Shown here one piece after another: positions 11,912 through 23,568 of a stretch of DNA of 64,000 nt. Every line of letters starts with the position of its first letter. Position 1 is the first letter of the stretch. A program made the translations under genes and the position numbers. Source of the stretch: Bombardia bombarda (taxonomy: Eukaryota; Ascomycota; Sordariomycetes; Sordariales; Lasiosphaeriaceae); NCBI GenBank assembly GCA_030512295.1, contig JAULSR010000008.1:248001-312000 (forward strand), written 5' to 3'. Under the pieces are notes generated by a model, which was given only the letters and a program-made list of their open reading frames with translations, was not told the DNA's origin and ran no database searches.

Positions 11912-14401
11912 TCACTCTTCCCGCCTATTGGGCCCCCTCAGCAGGCCCACCAAGCCCGCCTTCAGCTGCGCCAGCTCGTCGTCCTTCTTCTGCAGCATCA
12001 CCGCCATCTCCTTGTATCTCTTCTGCCAATAGCTGTCGCCGTTGTCGGTGTTGATGCCTTCACTCGCATTTTCATCATCCTCCACCCCCCTGCCACCATT
12101 GCCATCATTATTATGACCATTCCTTCTATGACCAATACCCTCTTCCCTATCTCCATCCTTGCCCTCACCACCGCCACCACCCTCCCCATTCCCATTCTCA
12201 TTCCCATTCCCACCTCCATTCTCCCCATCACCACCCCTCTTCCTCTTCAATTCCCTTCCCCTATCCCTCCCCCTCCACTTCCCCACCAAAACAACCTCCT
12301 CCATACTATACTCCCCCCTGATGTCCCCCAGCCGCAGCTCCCAGCTACAGCTATACCGCGTCCGATCGCCCATCTCCTCCAGCCTCTTGATCTTGAGACA
12401 ATTCGTGTTCATGAGCAGCCTGCCGCCCGCCAGCGCCGCGAGGTTGATGAGGAACGCCTCCTTGGTGACTGCCGTACCCAAGAGGTTCTCAATCACGGTC
12501 TCGCAGATGCCCCAGGCCTCGTCGACGGTGCACGGGGGGATGCTCTTGTTGTCTGCGTCGCACCACGAGGCGATGAGGATCTCGCTGACGAAGAAGGCCT
12601 CGAGGGCGTCGAGGTTGGTGCGGTCGGTGGGGTCGGTGAAGGATACTGCTGCCTGCTTCTTTTGCTTTTGTTGTTGTGATGGTGGAGGTGGAGGTTGGGG
12701 CTGAGGGAGGGATTGGGATTGGGATTGTGACTGTGGTTGTGGGAGAAAGGATGGTGTCGTCTCCGTTTCTGTCTCGAAGCTGGCTAGTTTGTCTGCTGCT
12801 GCGGCTGTTGCTGCTGCTATGAATGTTTTGTTCGTCTTTGGCTGACGAGGGCTGGAGATGACTATAGAAGGGGAGGCGGCGGCGGCAGACAGGGGAGGTA
12901 TGGGCGTCATTGGCTTGGTTGAGGGGGCAAACGATGCAGACGAGTGCTGAGTGAACAAGTTGAGGTGGCTGTTTGCGCTGCCGCCGGCTGACATTTGCTG
13001 CGATGCCGATGCTGGCGTCGGCGCGTCATCCCGAGGGCTCTGGCCGTTTATCATGACGACTGGGGTTGTGGATGGCAACGGTGGTGGTGGTGTTGCGAGG
13101 CGTACCTCTCCCCCTACTCGCTCAGGTACCTGGAGCGAGAGCCTGCTGCGTTTGGCAGGTCGTGGCGCAGATTCTTGGGCGGGCGAGGCCTGGATTGGAC
13201 TTTGGACCACTGGTTGAGACGTGATTGATGCTGCCGGAGGCACGGTCGGTGAAAAGGATGGCGGTGGGATGTTTTGGGAGGGCGTGGCAGAGTCGTGAGA
13301 CATGGCGGCGTCGCTCTCAGGAATAGGAGACGGCAGTTTGAAGGTGTGCATCTCTGACGTTCCCGGGAAGGCCGAGTAGGGCCCATCGCTGTTGATGCCC
13401 CGGTTGATGGGTGGACGGCCCCGTGTCTTGCCTGTGCCGCTGCCGATGCTGCTTCTCCATGCCGACGACACAACCTTGGCACCGTGGCGCCTGCTCATCG
13501 ACCTGGGCTTTGACGGGGTTATGGCTGACCTGGGCTCATCTGCCCAAAATGCGTTCCTTGTAGATGGCGTGATAGCAGAATGGGGATAGGCAGACATGGG
13601 CGTCTGAGCAACGTCATTGCTGGCCCATGATGGCACCGAGGTCTGTCCAATGGCGCTTAGCCGTGAGGGATCAGAGGGGAAAAGAAATACGCTCCCTCGA
13701 CCGTCGGGCGGCTGGGCAGACCATGGCTCCATCAGCCCTCCATCATTACGCACATTTCCGTACTCGTCTGTTAACGGGGACGGGCGTTGAGAGGGCGAGT
13801 CCTTGGCCTCATCGTCGTCTGGTTTCCTCCTGCCTCGCCGGGGCTTGATCTGGGGTAGCAGGGCGCGTAGGGCCATGTCGTCCTCCGCGGCGACACCATC
13901 TCGACCTGACTCGGTGATAGGGGTCTGGTCCGAGGGAATCTCTGTCCAGTAAGGCTGGGGGCGGTCCAGGAGAAACTCAAAGAAGGCATCGACGTGCATC
14001 GAGTGCATCCATCGCTTTAGGCGCACAGCATATTGCTGGATCTTCTGAGAGCTCTGGCCCTTTTCCTGGTCGGGGGGCTCGACGCCGAGCTTTAGGGCCA
14101 ACTCGGCCCATGTCTTGAGCTCCTTGGCATCCAATTGCTTGATCAACTCGAACAAGACGTAGGTGCTGAAGGTCTTGCCGCCGCTCTTAGGCGGGGTGCG
14201 GAAGGCCTCGCGCAGGTTGGCCGAGTCCGTATCAGGGGGCACTGCCGGGTTGCAGTAGAGAACAAAGGCCACATAAGTGTCCTCTATGGTGTCGTTGTTG
14301 ACATTCCTGTCTGGCAGACGCCGAGAGGCAGGGTCAGGGCCAGGGTCGACCGAGTTTGGAGAAGCCGTGAAGACGGACTGGTGCTGGGGCGGCCGCTGCA
14401 T
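11912..14401 (-). CDS. ARS-binding protein 2 (Abp2) family protein
   Basis: A single uninterrupted exon of 829 residues starts at an ATG at 14401. Residues about 30-155 carry the conserved fungal Abp2 block, including YVAFVLYCNPAVP, LREAFRTPPKSGGKTFSTY and a downstream helix-rich stretch with QQYAVRLKRWMHSMHVDAFF. Abp2 proteins were named for binding to replication origins in fission yeast; the role in moulds is inferred. The middle is Ser/Pro/Gln-rich and disordered with several RRGRRK-like basic patches. A second conserved block (about residues 580-690, including LDALEAFFVSEILIASWCDA) precedes a Gly/Asn/Glu-rich low-complexity tract. The last 40 residues (YWQKRYKEMAVMLQKKDDEL) look like a short coiled coil. 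The gene is divergent from the peroxisomal carrier gene at 16055. Confidence 0.88.
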   Translation of the reverse strand: MQRPPQHQSVFTASPNSVDPGPDPASRRLPDRNVNNDTIEDTYVAFVLYCNPAVPPDTDSANLREAFRTPPKSGGKTFSTYVLFELIKQLDAKELKTWAELALKLGVEPPDQEKGQSSQKIQQYAVRLKRWMHSMHVDAFFEFLLDRPQPYWTEIPSDQTPITESGRDGVAAEDDMALRALLPQIKPRRGRRKPDDDEAKDSPSQRPSPLTDEYGNVRNDGGLMEPWSAQPPDGRGSVFLFPSDPSRLSAIGQTSVPSWASNDVAQTPMSAYPHSAITPSTRNAFWADEPRSAITPSKPRSMSRRHGAKVVSSAWRSSIGSGTGKTRGRPPINRGINSDGPYSAFPGTSEMHTFKLPSPIPESDAAMSHDSATPSQNIPPPSFSPTVPPAASITSQPVVQSPIQASPAQESAPRPAKRSRLSLQVPERVGGEVRLATPPPPLPSTTPVVMINGQSPRDDAPTPASASQQMSAGGSANSHLNLFTQHSSASFAPSTKPMTPIPPLSAAAASPSIVISSPRQPKTNKTFIAAATAAAADKLASFETETETTPSFLPQPQSQSQSQSLPQPQPPPPPSQQQKQKKQAAVSFTDPTDRTNLDALEAFFVSEILIASWCDADNKSIPPCTVDEAWGICETVIENLLGTAVTKEAFLINLAALAGGRLLMNTNCLKIKRLEEMGDRTRYSCSWELRLGDIRGEYSMEEVVLVGKWRGRDRGRELKRKRGGDGENGGGNGNENGNGEGGGGGEGKDGDREEGIGHRRNGHNNDGNGGRGVEDDENASEGINTDNGDSYWQKRYKEMAVMLQKKDDELAQLKAGLVGLLRGPNRREE

Positions 14402-16054
14402 GGTTTCGCTCCGATTCCGGTTCCGTTCATTAAGGTGTGGTAGCCCGGCTCCGGCTCATTGCCCGCCTAGTTTTCTTTTGTTCAATGCCGTGATGGTTGA
14501 GATCCGATCCGATCTGCGACGGGGATCGATTCAATTCAATTGGCGACAAACGGCGGCGGACAGCCTAACCCGTAACCACTGGGTAGCCGCTAACCCGCTA
14601 ACTGGCAGTGGAACAGCGCTGTGTTCGTGGTGGGGGTCTGCATCTATCTCCTCATCGAGCAGGTCGTTTCGCCGACAAAACCAGGACTGTAATCCTGGAT
14701 GCGATTGAAGACGATGGTGATGTCGACTTTGAAACAGCGCCGTCAATTGGAGCGCCATTTCTCACTCTCACTTCCTGTTTGAAGGGGTCGTCCAAAGGGG
14801 AACTGCGAGGGCGCGTCCCAGCTCTTGCCAATTCAGCCGCGCCCAGCCACGCGATGGACGACAGTGTCCGTCAGAGTGTCCTGAAGAGACACTGCGACAG
14901 GCCAAAAATAGATCTAGACCCCCAAGAGGCCAAGACACCCTAAGACAGAAATCCCACATCACAGCATGGGAACGCGCACTGTGATGAGACACTGTACACA
15001 CACACATTGATCAACCTATGGGAATCCATCACATGCTCACATGTAATCGCAGTCGCTCTATGTCCGTCGCCAGAGTAAAATACGTGTTTTTCCTTTCGGC
15101 CGTGAAAGTGCTGAATGGGACAATCGCATTATAAGTTGAAGCAGACGACATTGTTGGTTAGACTGACCGACCGACCAACCGACCGACCGACCGACTGCTT
15201 CTGGTTTGACTCCATTATGCGACCTGCGACTTGAAACATTGCGGGGCCCCAGAAAACGCACGACCACCCGGGGCTGCCCAGCCAGGCCGAGCACCGACAT
15301 CCTGGTCAGTCAAAAAGACTGGAGAAGAAAAAGGTCGTCATGAACGTGAAATATGGTGGTGAAATACGTTGATGAAAGAATGGGTATATGTGCAAAATCA
15401 TGGGATACCATTGTACATATACTCTTTCACAGATGGGATGAAATTGGATTGCAACAGCCGCGCAACCTCGCACCCTACAAATTATCTTGTGAACGCGGGG
15501 AAATACTGATTAATGGAAGGGGCACCTGATGACTGTCACTGCCCGAGGAGACTCCTTCCCTTTCACATGATTGAACTGGCCCCGGTCGCGCCTGCAATCG
15601 GATACCGGCAATAGCTGGTAAAGTGACGTCGCCGGCTCAAACCGCGCTGGCTTTCGTGCTTTCCCCAGGCCGATGCACCAGTGTAGCGTCCACTTTGGTG
15701 CGTATCGGACCTCGGCTGCAGCCCATTTCTGGCATTCCATCCCTCACTCGCGCGCCCTCTGGCCTCTGGTCCCTCTCGCCTCTGGTCCCTCCCTCGAGCA
15801 GCATAATGCGCGTGCCTCCATCTCCAGCAATGGCGCGGACTGACGATTGACTGAACTGCTCCTCCGTGCGATATTAGACATCTCCACAATATTTGCCCCT
15901 TATAATATCAATATTCCCTATCATCACGGCCCACGGCGATTTTTTAAAGTGACAAAAGCCCCAAGGAAGACACCAACTTTCCCCAGATTCCAAGTGAAGC
16001 ACCACCAACCTCACCACCGCCCACTCATCCACCATCTGCACATCATCCGCCATC
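14402..16054. other. Divergent promoter region between abp2 and the carrier gene
   Basis: This 1.65-kb stretch lies between two divergently transcribed genes and holds both promoters. No ORF with recognisable features was found. A GACC tetranucleotide run lies at 15161-15194. The last 150 bases before 16055 are rich in CACC and CATC, a typical 5' leader. Confidence 0.6.
15161..15194. repeat. GACC tetranucleotide repeat
   Basis: An imperfect tandem run of GACC/GACT/AACC units, read directly, in the abp2/carrier promoter region. Confidence 0.8.
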
Positions 16055-17200
16055 ATGTCGCACTCCAAGCCCGTCATACCGCAAAACGACAATGTCGCCC
16101 ACGCCCTCGCCGGCGCGGGTGGCGGCATCCTGTCCATGGCCCTGACGTAGGCGCGCCCATCACCCACCCACCCATCCATCCCTTAATCTCGTGATCCCCA
16201 ACAGCTAACCATCTCCTTCCTCCCCCCTTCTCAAGCTACCCGCTCATCACCCTCTCGACCCGCGCCCAAGTCGAGTCCAAGCGCGCCGAAACCACCTTCC
16301 TCGCCGCCATCCAAAAGATTGTCGCGCGCGAGGGCGTCTCGGGCCTCTACTCGGGCCTGTCGTCAGCCCTCTTCGGCATCAGCGTCACCAACTTTGTCTA
16401 CTACTACTGGTACGAGTGGACGCGCGCCTTCTTCGAGGCCGCCGCCGTCAAGGCCGGCCGCGCCTCCAAGAAGCTCACCACCGTCGAGAGCATGATCGCC
16501 GGCGCCCTCGCCGGCTCCGCCACCGTCATCCTGACCAACCCCATCTGGGTCGTCAACACGCGCGTCACCACGCGCAAGCACGAGTCCGAGGACGTTGCCG
16601 AGTCCACCGACCCGTCCCTGCCCAAGCCGGCCGCGGCATCCACAAAGAAGGCGTCGCCGCCTACTACCATCGGGGTGCTGCTCAACCTCCTCAGCAAGGA
16701 GGGTCCTCAGGCGCTGTTTGCTGGCGTTGTGCCCGCGCTCGTGCTCGTCATCAACCCGATCCTGCAGTACACACTCTTTGAGCAGATGAAGAACACAGTC
16801 GAGAAGAAGCGCCGCGTCACACCCGGCATTGCATTCCTGCTGGGCGCCCTCGGCAAGCTCTTTGCCACCTCGGTTACTTACCCCTATATCACCGTCAAGA
16901 GCCAGATGCACGTCGCCGGCGGCAAGAAGGAGGGCGTCTTTGAGGCCATCAACAGGGTCGTCAAGGATGAGGGCTATGCGGGTCTTTATAAGGGTGAGTT
17001 TTGACCCCCTTCTTTTTCTCCTAATTACTCCCACCCTTGATATCATACAGCAGCTGATCTGAATTTCCGCGTTTTTAGGTATCGGCCCCAAGGTCACACA
17101 GAGCGTCTTGACGGCTGCGTGTCTGTTTGCCTTCAAGGACGTCTTGTACGAGCAGACAGTCAAGCTAAGAGGCGCAGTGGCCAAGAAGGCTATTGCATAA
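16055..17200 (+). CDS. Peroxisomal membrane carrier of the PMP47/ANT1 type (mitochondrial carrier superfamily)
   Basis: Three exons (16055-16146, 16236-16993, 17079-17200) encode 323 residues, the usual carrier length. The first intron has a weak GTAGGC donor but a clear GCTAACC branch point. The three carrier repeats show the degenerate signatures typical of PMP47: TYPLITLSTRAQVE from about residue 31, NPIWVVNTRV at about 132 and YPYITVKSQM at about 246. The ending KGIGPKVTQSVLTAACLFAF is also characteristic. Family members exchange ATP, AMP or CoA-type nucleotides across the peroxisomal membrane to support fatty-acid activation; the exact substrate here cannot be read from sequence. The C-terminus KKAIA is not an import signal, as expected for a membrane protein. 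Confidence 0.92.
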
Positions 17201-18048
17201 ATATACCCACATACAAGGTGAGGATATGGGGAACGAAGTATTTGATCCAAGCATGCGATCAAGTATCTTGAGAGCAGCAGCAGCTACACTAGTGCAGGCA
17301 GGTGGTGTGGGGGGTTGGGGAGCTATGGAACGAGAGACAACGATGAAGCGAGCGACGGACAGACAAAGTGAGGGCTGAGGCAGGAGCAGCAACAAATACT
17401 GGGTGAGTAACTAACAACAATATCGCAGAGACCCTGTATATAAAAAGGAGGGAGAGAAACACGCAACACAACGGCGGTGCGCGATCAGCGAGGAAGAGGA
17501 TATCAGTCATGTAATAAGTTTGTAGGCTATACAGAAGTCATTTGGAAATGAAGTTTTTGAACAAGAAACAGAAATTGCTTCACCAAAGAGCAGATGCGAG
17601 GTAGGCACATGTCCAGGTGTCGATCCACTCCATACCTGCCGCTTCATATGTAAATCATATTCGTACTGTATGGGTATATGCTTACATACCTTGCAGACAT
17701 TGCATTTCCCACGGCATCATAAGATGGGAAATGGATTACATATCACACATCCAAACCATACCACACATGTGCTATCTCACTTATATCATCCTTTCCTCTA
17801 ACCTAGGCTACTTGAGCTTTTTATTTCCGCATCTTCCCTTCCTCCTGCATCCCGCCTCCCTTCACGGTTATCGCAACAACCAACCTCATCATCCTGATCA
17901 TGTCTCTTGATGTAAATCCCCCCAGCTAACCAGCCAACCAGACGAGATGAACCTACCTACTAACCAGCCAACCCAGCCCTACCCTACCTGACATAAAATC
18001 ATCTTAATATGCTCTACATCATCAACCGACACACCACCACTACCACCA
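17201..18048. other. Spacer between convergent carrier and het-c genes
   Basis: This is the 3' flank of both genes, with no ORF of note. A strong TATA-like element TATATAAAAA (17437-17446) reads on the + strand with no gene start close downstream. Just before it, 17403-17428 packs GTGAGT, CTAAC and CAG into 26 bases, far too short for a normal intron. Confidence 0.55.
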
Positions 18049-20786
18049 TCAATTTCCCATCCTACCGCCCACCACTAACGAATCCAGGTAGCAGCACAAC
18101 CTATCCCCTCCCTTAGTACTGCTGATAACCCCCCCAACCCCCTGCTGCGGCGGCTGCCCACCATACTGCTGCTGTGGCGGACCCCCATACTGCTGCTGCT
18201 GCGGCGGCGGCCCACCATACTGTCCCGGCCCGCCATACTCCTGCGGTGCCGGCGGCGGCGGTCCACCCTGCCAATAACCCCCTCCTCCCTGCTGCTGCTG
18301 CGGCGGCGGCGGCGGCGGGCCCTGATGATGCGCCTGCCCACCATACCCTCCCTGTCCAGGATACCCCCCAGGGGCAGCACCCGCGCCATAGCCGCCCTGC
18401 CCGGGATACCCGCCACCACCACTCCCGGGACTAACCACCGACGGCGGGGGCACCTGATGCCCGACATAGCCGCCCGGACTCGGCGCGGCATAACCCCCCG
18501 GGGCAACATACCCCGACGACGTGGGCCGGCTGTACTGCTGCTGCGGCGCCGCGTTCTCTGTGCTGAGGTAGCCAGACTGGGCGCTGCCGTCGCGGCCGGC
18601 CATGGCGGAGAGGTCGCGGGTCTGGATCTGGGCCCAGAGGGAGCCGGCGGGCTTGCCGTGGCCGCCGTCGTGGCAGCTGGCGTGGCCGCCGCCGGGGCCG
18701 AGGGATTTGTTGGTGCTGCCGGAGGCGCCGGCGGCGAGGATGTGGTTGTGGCCTTCCTTGACGGACGAGGAGGAGAGGAGGCGGTCGAGCTGGTTGCGTA
18801 GGGGCGTCTCGGTGGTCCACTTGCGCACGGTCTCGAACATGTCGCGCTGGATCTGGATGTTGTCGTCGCGGGCGGCGGGGTGGTGGAAGGCGCGGAGGAC
18901 GTCGTTGACGACTTCGTCGATGGGGACGCCGGGGTTTTCCCAGGCAAAGATGACGCGGCTGTGTGGTGGGGAGGGGGGGGGGGGGTTTGTTAGTGGGTGA
19001 GTTGGGGAGGGGAAAGGGGGGATGGGAATGGAAACGTACGGAACGACATATTCGAGAATGGTGGATGCGACACGACCAGCGCACGAGTTGAGCACGTTGG
19101 TGAAGTGATCCTTGGACAGCATCGAGTGTGTGGGGTTGTCGCAACGCGTGTTGTTCCACGGCTCCAGCTGCTGCTGCGCGCTCGAGTTGATGAGGCCCGA
19201 CGAGCCGTCCTTGAGCACCTTGGACACCTGAGTGATGATGGGCTGGACAAAGGGAGCCAAAAGACCCAGGATGAAGACGGTGAGCGTCTCGCTGATGTGG
19301 TCGAGCAGCGACTCGAGGCCGGGGATCTTTGAAATCATGTTGCTGATTGCGCGGACGATCTTGTCGCGGAACTCGAGAATGGGGTAGATCTGTCCTACCA
19401 CCTTGACTGGGTCAAAGTTCTCGCTCATACCCGGGACTACGTTGACGTTTCCGGCACCCCGTGAGTTGTTCTCCTGTTCTTGGGCAGCGGACCGGGCGCT
19501 GAGGTCTCTGGCCTGAGATGCGAATCCATCGCCAATTCCGGGGAGCTGGCCAACCAGGGAGATAAAGTCCTGGCCTCCTGAGCCGCTCGAGCCAAAGAAG
19601 CCGCGGTCGCTGGAACCACCACCCTTGGTAAGCTGCTCGGCGTTCTTGAGCGCTACGTTCATCTCGTCGACCTCGGACTGGGTGAAGTGATCGGTTGCTT
19701 CTCTGTATCCGTGTTAATACGCGTCGGGTAAGAATAGGGGGTGGGTTGGGATCAGTTGCGCTTACCCCAGAACAGAGTGCAAAAAGTCAACAGCTCCAAA
19801 GGTTCCTACATATACCGTTAGAACTGCACCGCATGCACACTAATCACTTATAGCATTGTTTGTCCAGCATCATGGCCGACACTTACCCGTAACAAGGGGG
19901 TAGACTCGCTTGCCGCGGAGGTTGATGGTGGTGTCCCTGCCGCAGTGGGTAAAGACATCACGATGGCCAAGCTCAATCAAGGCAAGCTCGCAGTAGTTGC
20001 TGTGTGCGCTGAAGTCTTCCATGCAGTGGAGGGCCTGACCCAGGCATCTCAGGGCCTCGCACAGATCCGTATCCTTTCCAGACGTGCCGCGGGCGCCGTT
20101 GGTATATACACGGCCGTAGTGAATACTGCGAGCGAAGCTCCAGCGCAGATAGCCGGCACTTGTCGCCCAGGTACCAGTCTCGTTGGCGATGTAGTTCTTC
20201 ATGCCGGTGCGCGGGTCGATCTCGAGCTCCTTGGGGTCGACTGGTGGTCGCAGTCTCGGGTCATACTTGCGCGCGTCCTCGTTGTCGGCATAGCCCAGAG
20301 GGTTATCGATATGCTCCTCGGGTCGGTAGACGCCCAATCGTTCCTCTGTGACCTCGAACTCCTCGGTAGCGTATCCATGGGCCATGAATGAGAGAACCCA
20401 GACGAGAATCCTGATGGTGGCAGCGTTGACGCCCTTCAAACTGCCCACGTCGACAGCTTGCGAGTAGTCACGCAGCCAGTTGCCAAAGTAAGTACGCGAG
20501 ACCATCATGGAGGTCCATTTCTTGCCGTTTAGAAAGGCAAGTGTCTTGAGGATATCCTCGATATCTGATGGTAGTCGCGTGATCAGCAAAGCTGTACATC
20601 TGCGCTTCTACAACAGGAACGAGGAAAACAAAAACACAAACCTCCATGTCTCCAGTTATGGCCCTCAACCTGGGCAATGGAAGGAATGTTGCCGGCGCCA
20701 AAGGCTGCGGCCTGTCCAGGCATCATAACAAGAAGCAGGGCGACGGCGAGCAGCATGCTGCCCCAGCCCATCCTGAGGCTCGCCAT
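18049..20786 (-). CDS. het-c: HET-C heterokaryon incompatibility protein
   Basis: Five exons on the minus strand (20786-20642, 20564-19887, 19805-19766, 19702-19040, 18958-18049) give 811 residues; exon 3 is only 40 nt. Residues 1-28 form a signal peptide ending GQAAA, followed by FGAGNIPSIAQVEGHNWRHG and DIEDILKTL, the hallmark HET-C start. Also visible are SRTYFGNWLRDYSQAVDVG, YRPEEHIDNPLGYAD and HCMEDFSAHSNYCELALIEL. From about residue 640 the protein is a Gly/Tyr/Pro/Gln-rich tail of GGYPGQGG-like units. HET-C alleles in Neurospora trigger vegetative incompatibility, and specificity there maps to a short variable stretch after the conserved domain. Intron 4 (81 nt) has no stop and keeps frame. 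The tail may be misread after 18135 because of a homopolymer shift (see findings). Upstream it is divergent from scs7. Confidence 0.92.
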
Positions 20787-22360
20787 GATGCTTGCGAAAG
20801 GTGATGTGATGTCGCAAAACGATCTGTTCTATTGGGTATAAAGATTTAAGGTCGCCTGGCGATGCGCTTCGCAGCTTATTCGTTTATAAAAACTCGCTGA
20901 TATTATTTTCAGGAGAAAATATATGTGGGGAGTTTCCTGAGATCCAAAAAGCACTTGGTGATTTTTGGTTGTGTTTGCTCGGCGGCCTCTTGTTCGCAGG
21001 TATTGGAGGGGTTGAGCTCGACAAGAATGCGCCAAGTGACCCACAGCTTTTTGACGTCAGATCTGAATGCGACGACAACGCTGGAAGCCCAGTGCGTGAG
21101 TGCTCGACACAGCGAGGAAATGCAACTAGCGGCACAGTCAGGGCACACGCGGTTGATCGGCTTTTTAGCGCCGTTACTATCGAGTAATGTAAATCTCTCC
21201 TTTTGTCTATTTGAATGCTATACTAATTCTAGCATTTTGCACGTGAAGTGATGGTTATCATGGATGGAATGCATTCCATCTGTTCGTCACCTATCGCCCA
21301 ATCTCACTCCCTTCTCTCACCAGGCGCAACCGCTCTCGGGCACCTGCTCGAAGCTCAGCTGAAGGATCACACCCCAGCTCTTAGCTGAGGAGGGGCAACT
21401 GATACTGCCCCCCACCTTATCAGTTTACATAAGCCGATGGCTTGTTGGTCACGAATCACGTTAGGTAAGCGCAGTTAAGGTAGGTACCGAGGAACACGCA
21501 CCGGCCGTGATTACTAGTAAACCTTCTAGGCCAAATCGAGAGCGCAGTATTACAGCGAGCAAACCGTTCATCGGACACACGGTGCAGAGCTTCGCAAAAG
21601 CCTTTGCAGGTTTGAATCTGTGCCGTTCAAAATTTGATTACATAGGTAGCTATGTATACCTTATGAATCTGCATGGCGAAATCTTTTCTGCAGGAAAGAA
21701 ATCGATCAAGCCAGTCCGACAAATTATGCAATGTGTACTAGTATACATACAATACGATGGTCAGACCGAAGCAGCTCGACGCTCCTAGCCCCTATGGGAT
21801 CCAATTTCCAAAGATCACGTTCCGCCAAGAAAAGATGGTCGTACCGTGCCAATGACAACGCCACCCTCTGCCGACCGTTTCCCTGGAGCCTGCCATGGCT
21901 CTCCTGCTAGCCCTGCCTGCCCTGTAAAACCTCGACCGTAAAGTACGCGGAAGCTTTCGCGTCCAGGAGAAACCCTGAAGGTCGAGAAGAAAATCATCCG
22001 TTAATAAATCCGCCATTGCCCCCTTCCCCTGTTTACTTCCCCGGGAAAACCCTGATCACCTTGGGACGTCTTTCGGATTTAATTCATTCCTTTTAACATA
22101 CTGATCCCTCCCCAATCGCTGCGCTCCTTTTTGTGCTGTCTGATACTTTTTTACATCCCGTCTTCCCTATCAATTTATCGCCTCCGCCGCCACACCCGAC
22201 GCCTCCGAACAATCTTTCGGGACACCGACAAAAAGCCATTCGTCGGTTCCCAGCGCATCCCGACAAATCCGCCGCGGCCGCGTACTGTGCGTGTTCGACG
22301 TTTTTTTGTGTGTGCGCGCGTGGTGCAAAACACCCTTTTTGTTCCCGATTTACCGCGACG
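20787..22360. other. Divergent promoter region between het-c and scs7
   Basis: This 1.57-kb stretch contains no convincing gene. The het-c side has a CCAAT-like box and an AT-rich stretch at about 20820-20840 on the minus strand. The scs7 side (22080-22360) is a long pyrimidine-rich leader. The scs7 frame stays open for about 230 nt upstream of its ATG, but no in-frame ATG occurs there. Confidence 0.55.
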
Positions 22361-23568
22361 ATGCCTGGCCGGACACTGCCAACGTTTACGCTCGCCCAAG
22401 TAGGGTCGCACAACTCCAAAAAGTCCTGCTATGTCACGCTCGGGCGCAACGTCTACGACGTGACCGACTTTGTCGACTCCCACCCCGGCGGAGCCGACCT
22501 CGTGCTCGAGTACGCCGGCAAGGACATCGCCGACATCCTCAAGGACGAGTCGTCGCACCCGCACTCTGAAGCCGCCTACGAGGTCCTCGACGACTCTCTG
22601 GTCGGCTTCATCGCCTCGGACGACGACGAGGAGCTGTCGTCGAGCGCAAACGGCAACGGCGCGGCCAAGTCTTCGGGGTATGAGCGGCTCGATGCAAAGG
22701 GCAACGTGGTGCATCCCCGGACGGGCATGGCCTGTGAGGAGGACCTCAGCAAGGACACGGACGCCGTTGATGACTACAAGACGCACAAGTTTCTGGATCT
22801 GAACAAGCCGTTGTTGTTGCAGGTCTGGTTTGGCGGGTTCTCCAAGGAGTTTTATCTGGACCAGGTCCATCGGCCGCGCCATTACAAGGGCGGCGAGTCG
22901 GCGCCGATCTTTGGCAACTTCCTCGAGCCGCTGTCCAAGACGGCGTGGTGGATGATCCCGCTTATCTGGTTCCCGCCTGTGTTTTACGGGCTGTACCTGT
23001 CGAGCTTCGGCCTGCCCAGGTCGGGAGTTTTTCTTTTCTGGCTGGTGGGCATCGCTATATGGACGCTGATTGAATACGTGATGCATCGTTTCCTATTCCA
23101 TCTTGATGAGTACGTTATCTATCCTCTGCGCGCGACACGTATTCTTGACAAGACCGCTGACAATCATTTTCATTCAGATGGCTACCAGACAACCGCGCCG
23201 GCCTCACGCTGCATTTCCTCCTCCACGGCATCCACCACTACCTGCCCATGGACAAGTACCGCCTGGTCATGCCGCCGACGCTTTTCATCGTGCTCGCCAT
23301 CCCGTTCTGGAAGCTGGCGCACTTTGTCTTTGCCTTCAACTGGTTCGTCGCCACCGCCATCTTCTGCGGCGGCATCACGGGCTACATCATCTACGACCTG
23401 ACGCACTACTTCCTCCACCACAAGAACCTGCCGCTGTGGTACCCCGAGCTCAAGAAGTACCACCTCCAGCACCACTTCCTCGACTACGAGAACGGATTCG
23501 GAGTGTCGAGCCGCTTCTGGGACACCATCTTTGGCACCGAGATCGTGGCTGGCTCCAAGACGAAGTAA
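22361..23568 (+). CDS. scs7: Inositolphosphorylceramide/ceramide fatty-acid 2-hydroxylase (Scs7/FA2H)
   Basis: Two exons (22361-23109 and 23178-23568) encode 379 residues, matching yeast Scs7 in size. An N-terminal cytochrome b5 domain (residues about 5-85) carries the haem motif HPGG at 41-44; the second haem ligand is probably His in SSHPHS. The C-terminal fatty-acid hydroxylase domain carries the di-iron histidine boxes: H242RFLFH, HFLLHGIHH just after the splice junction, HYFLHH and HLQHH. Hydrophobic segments (WWMIPLIWFPPVFYGLYL, VFLFWLVGIAIWTLI and two more) fit an ER membrane protein. It adds a 2-hydroxyl group to the very-long-chain fatty acid of sphingolipids. The first in-frame ATG (22361) directly precedes the b5 domain, which supports this start. 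The C-terminus GSKTK is lysine-containing, possibly an ER-retrieval signal. Confidence 0.95.

Noticed and set aside
22175..23086. 303-codon antisense frame over scs7
   Set aside because: Shadow caused by high GC at third codon positions of scs7; Arg/Val/Gly-rich with no domain.
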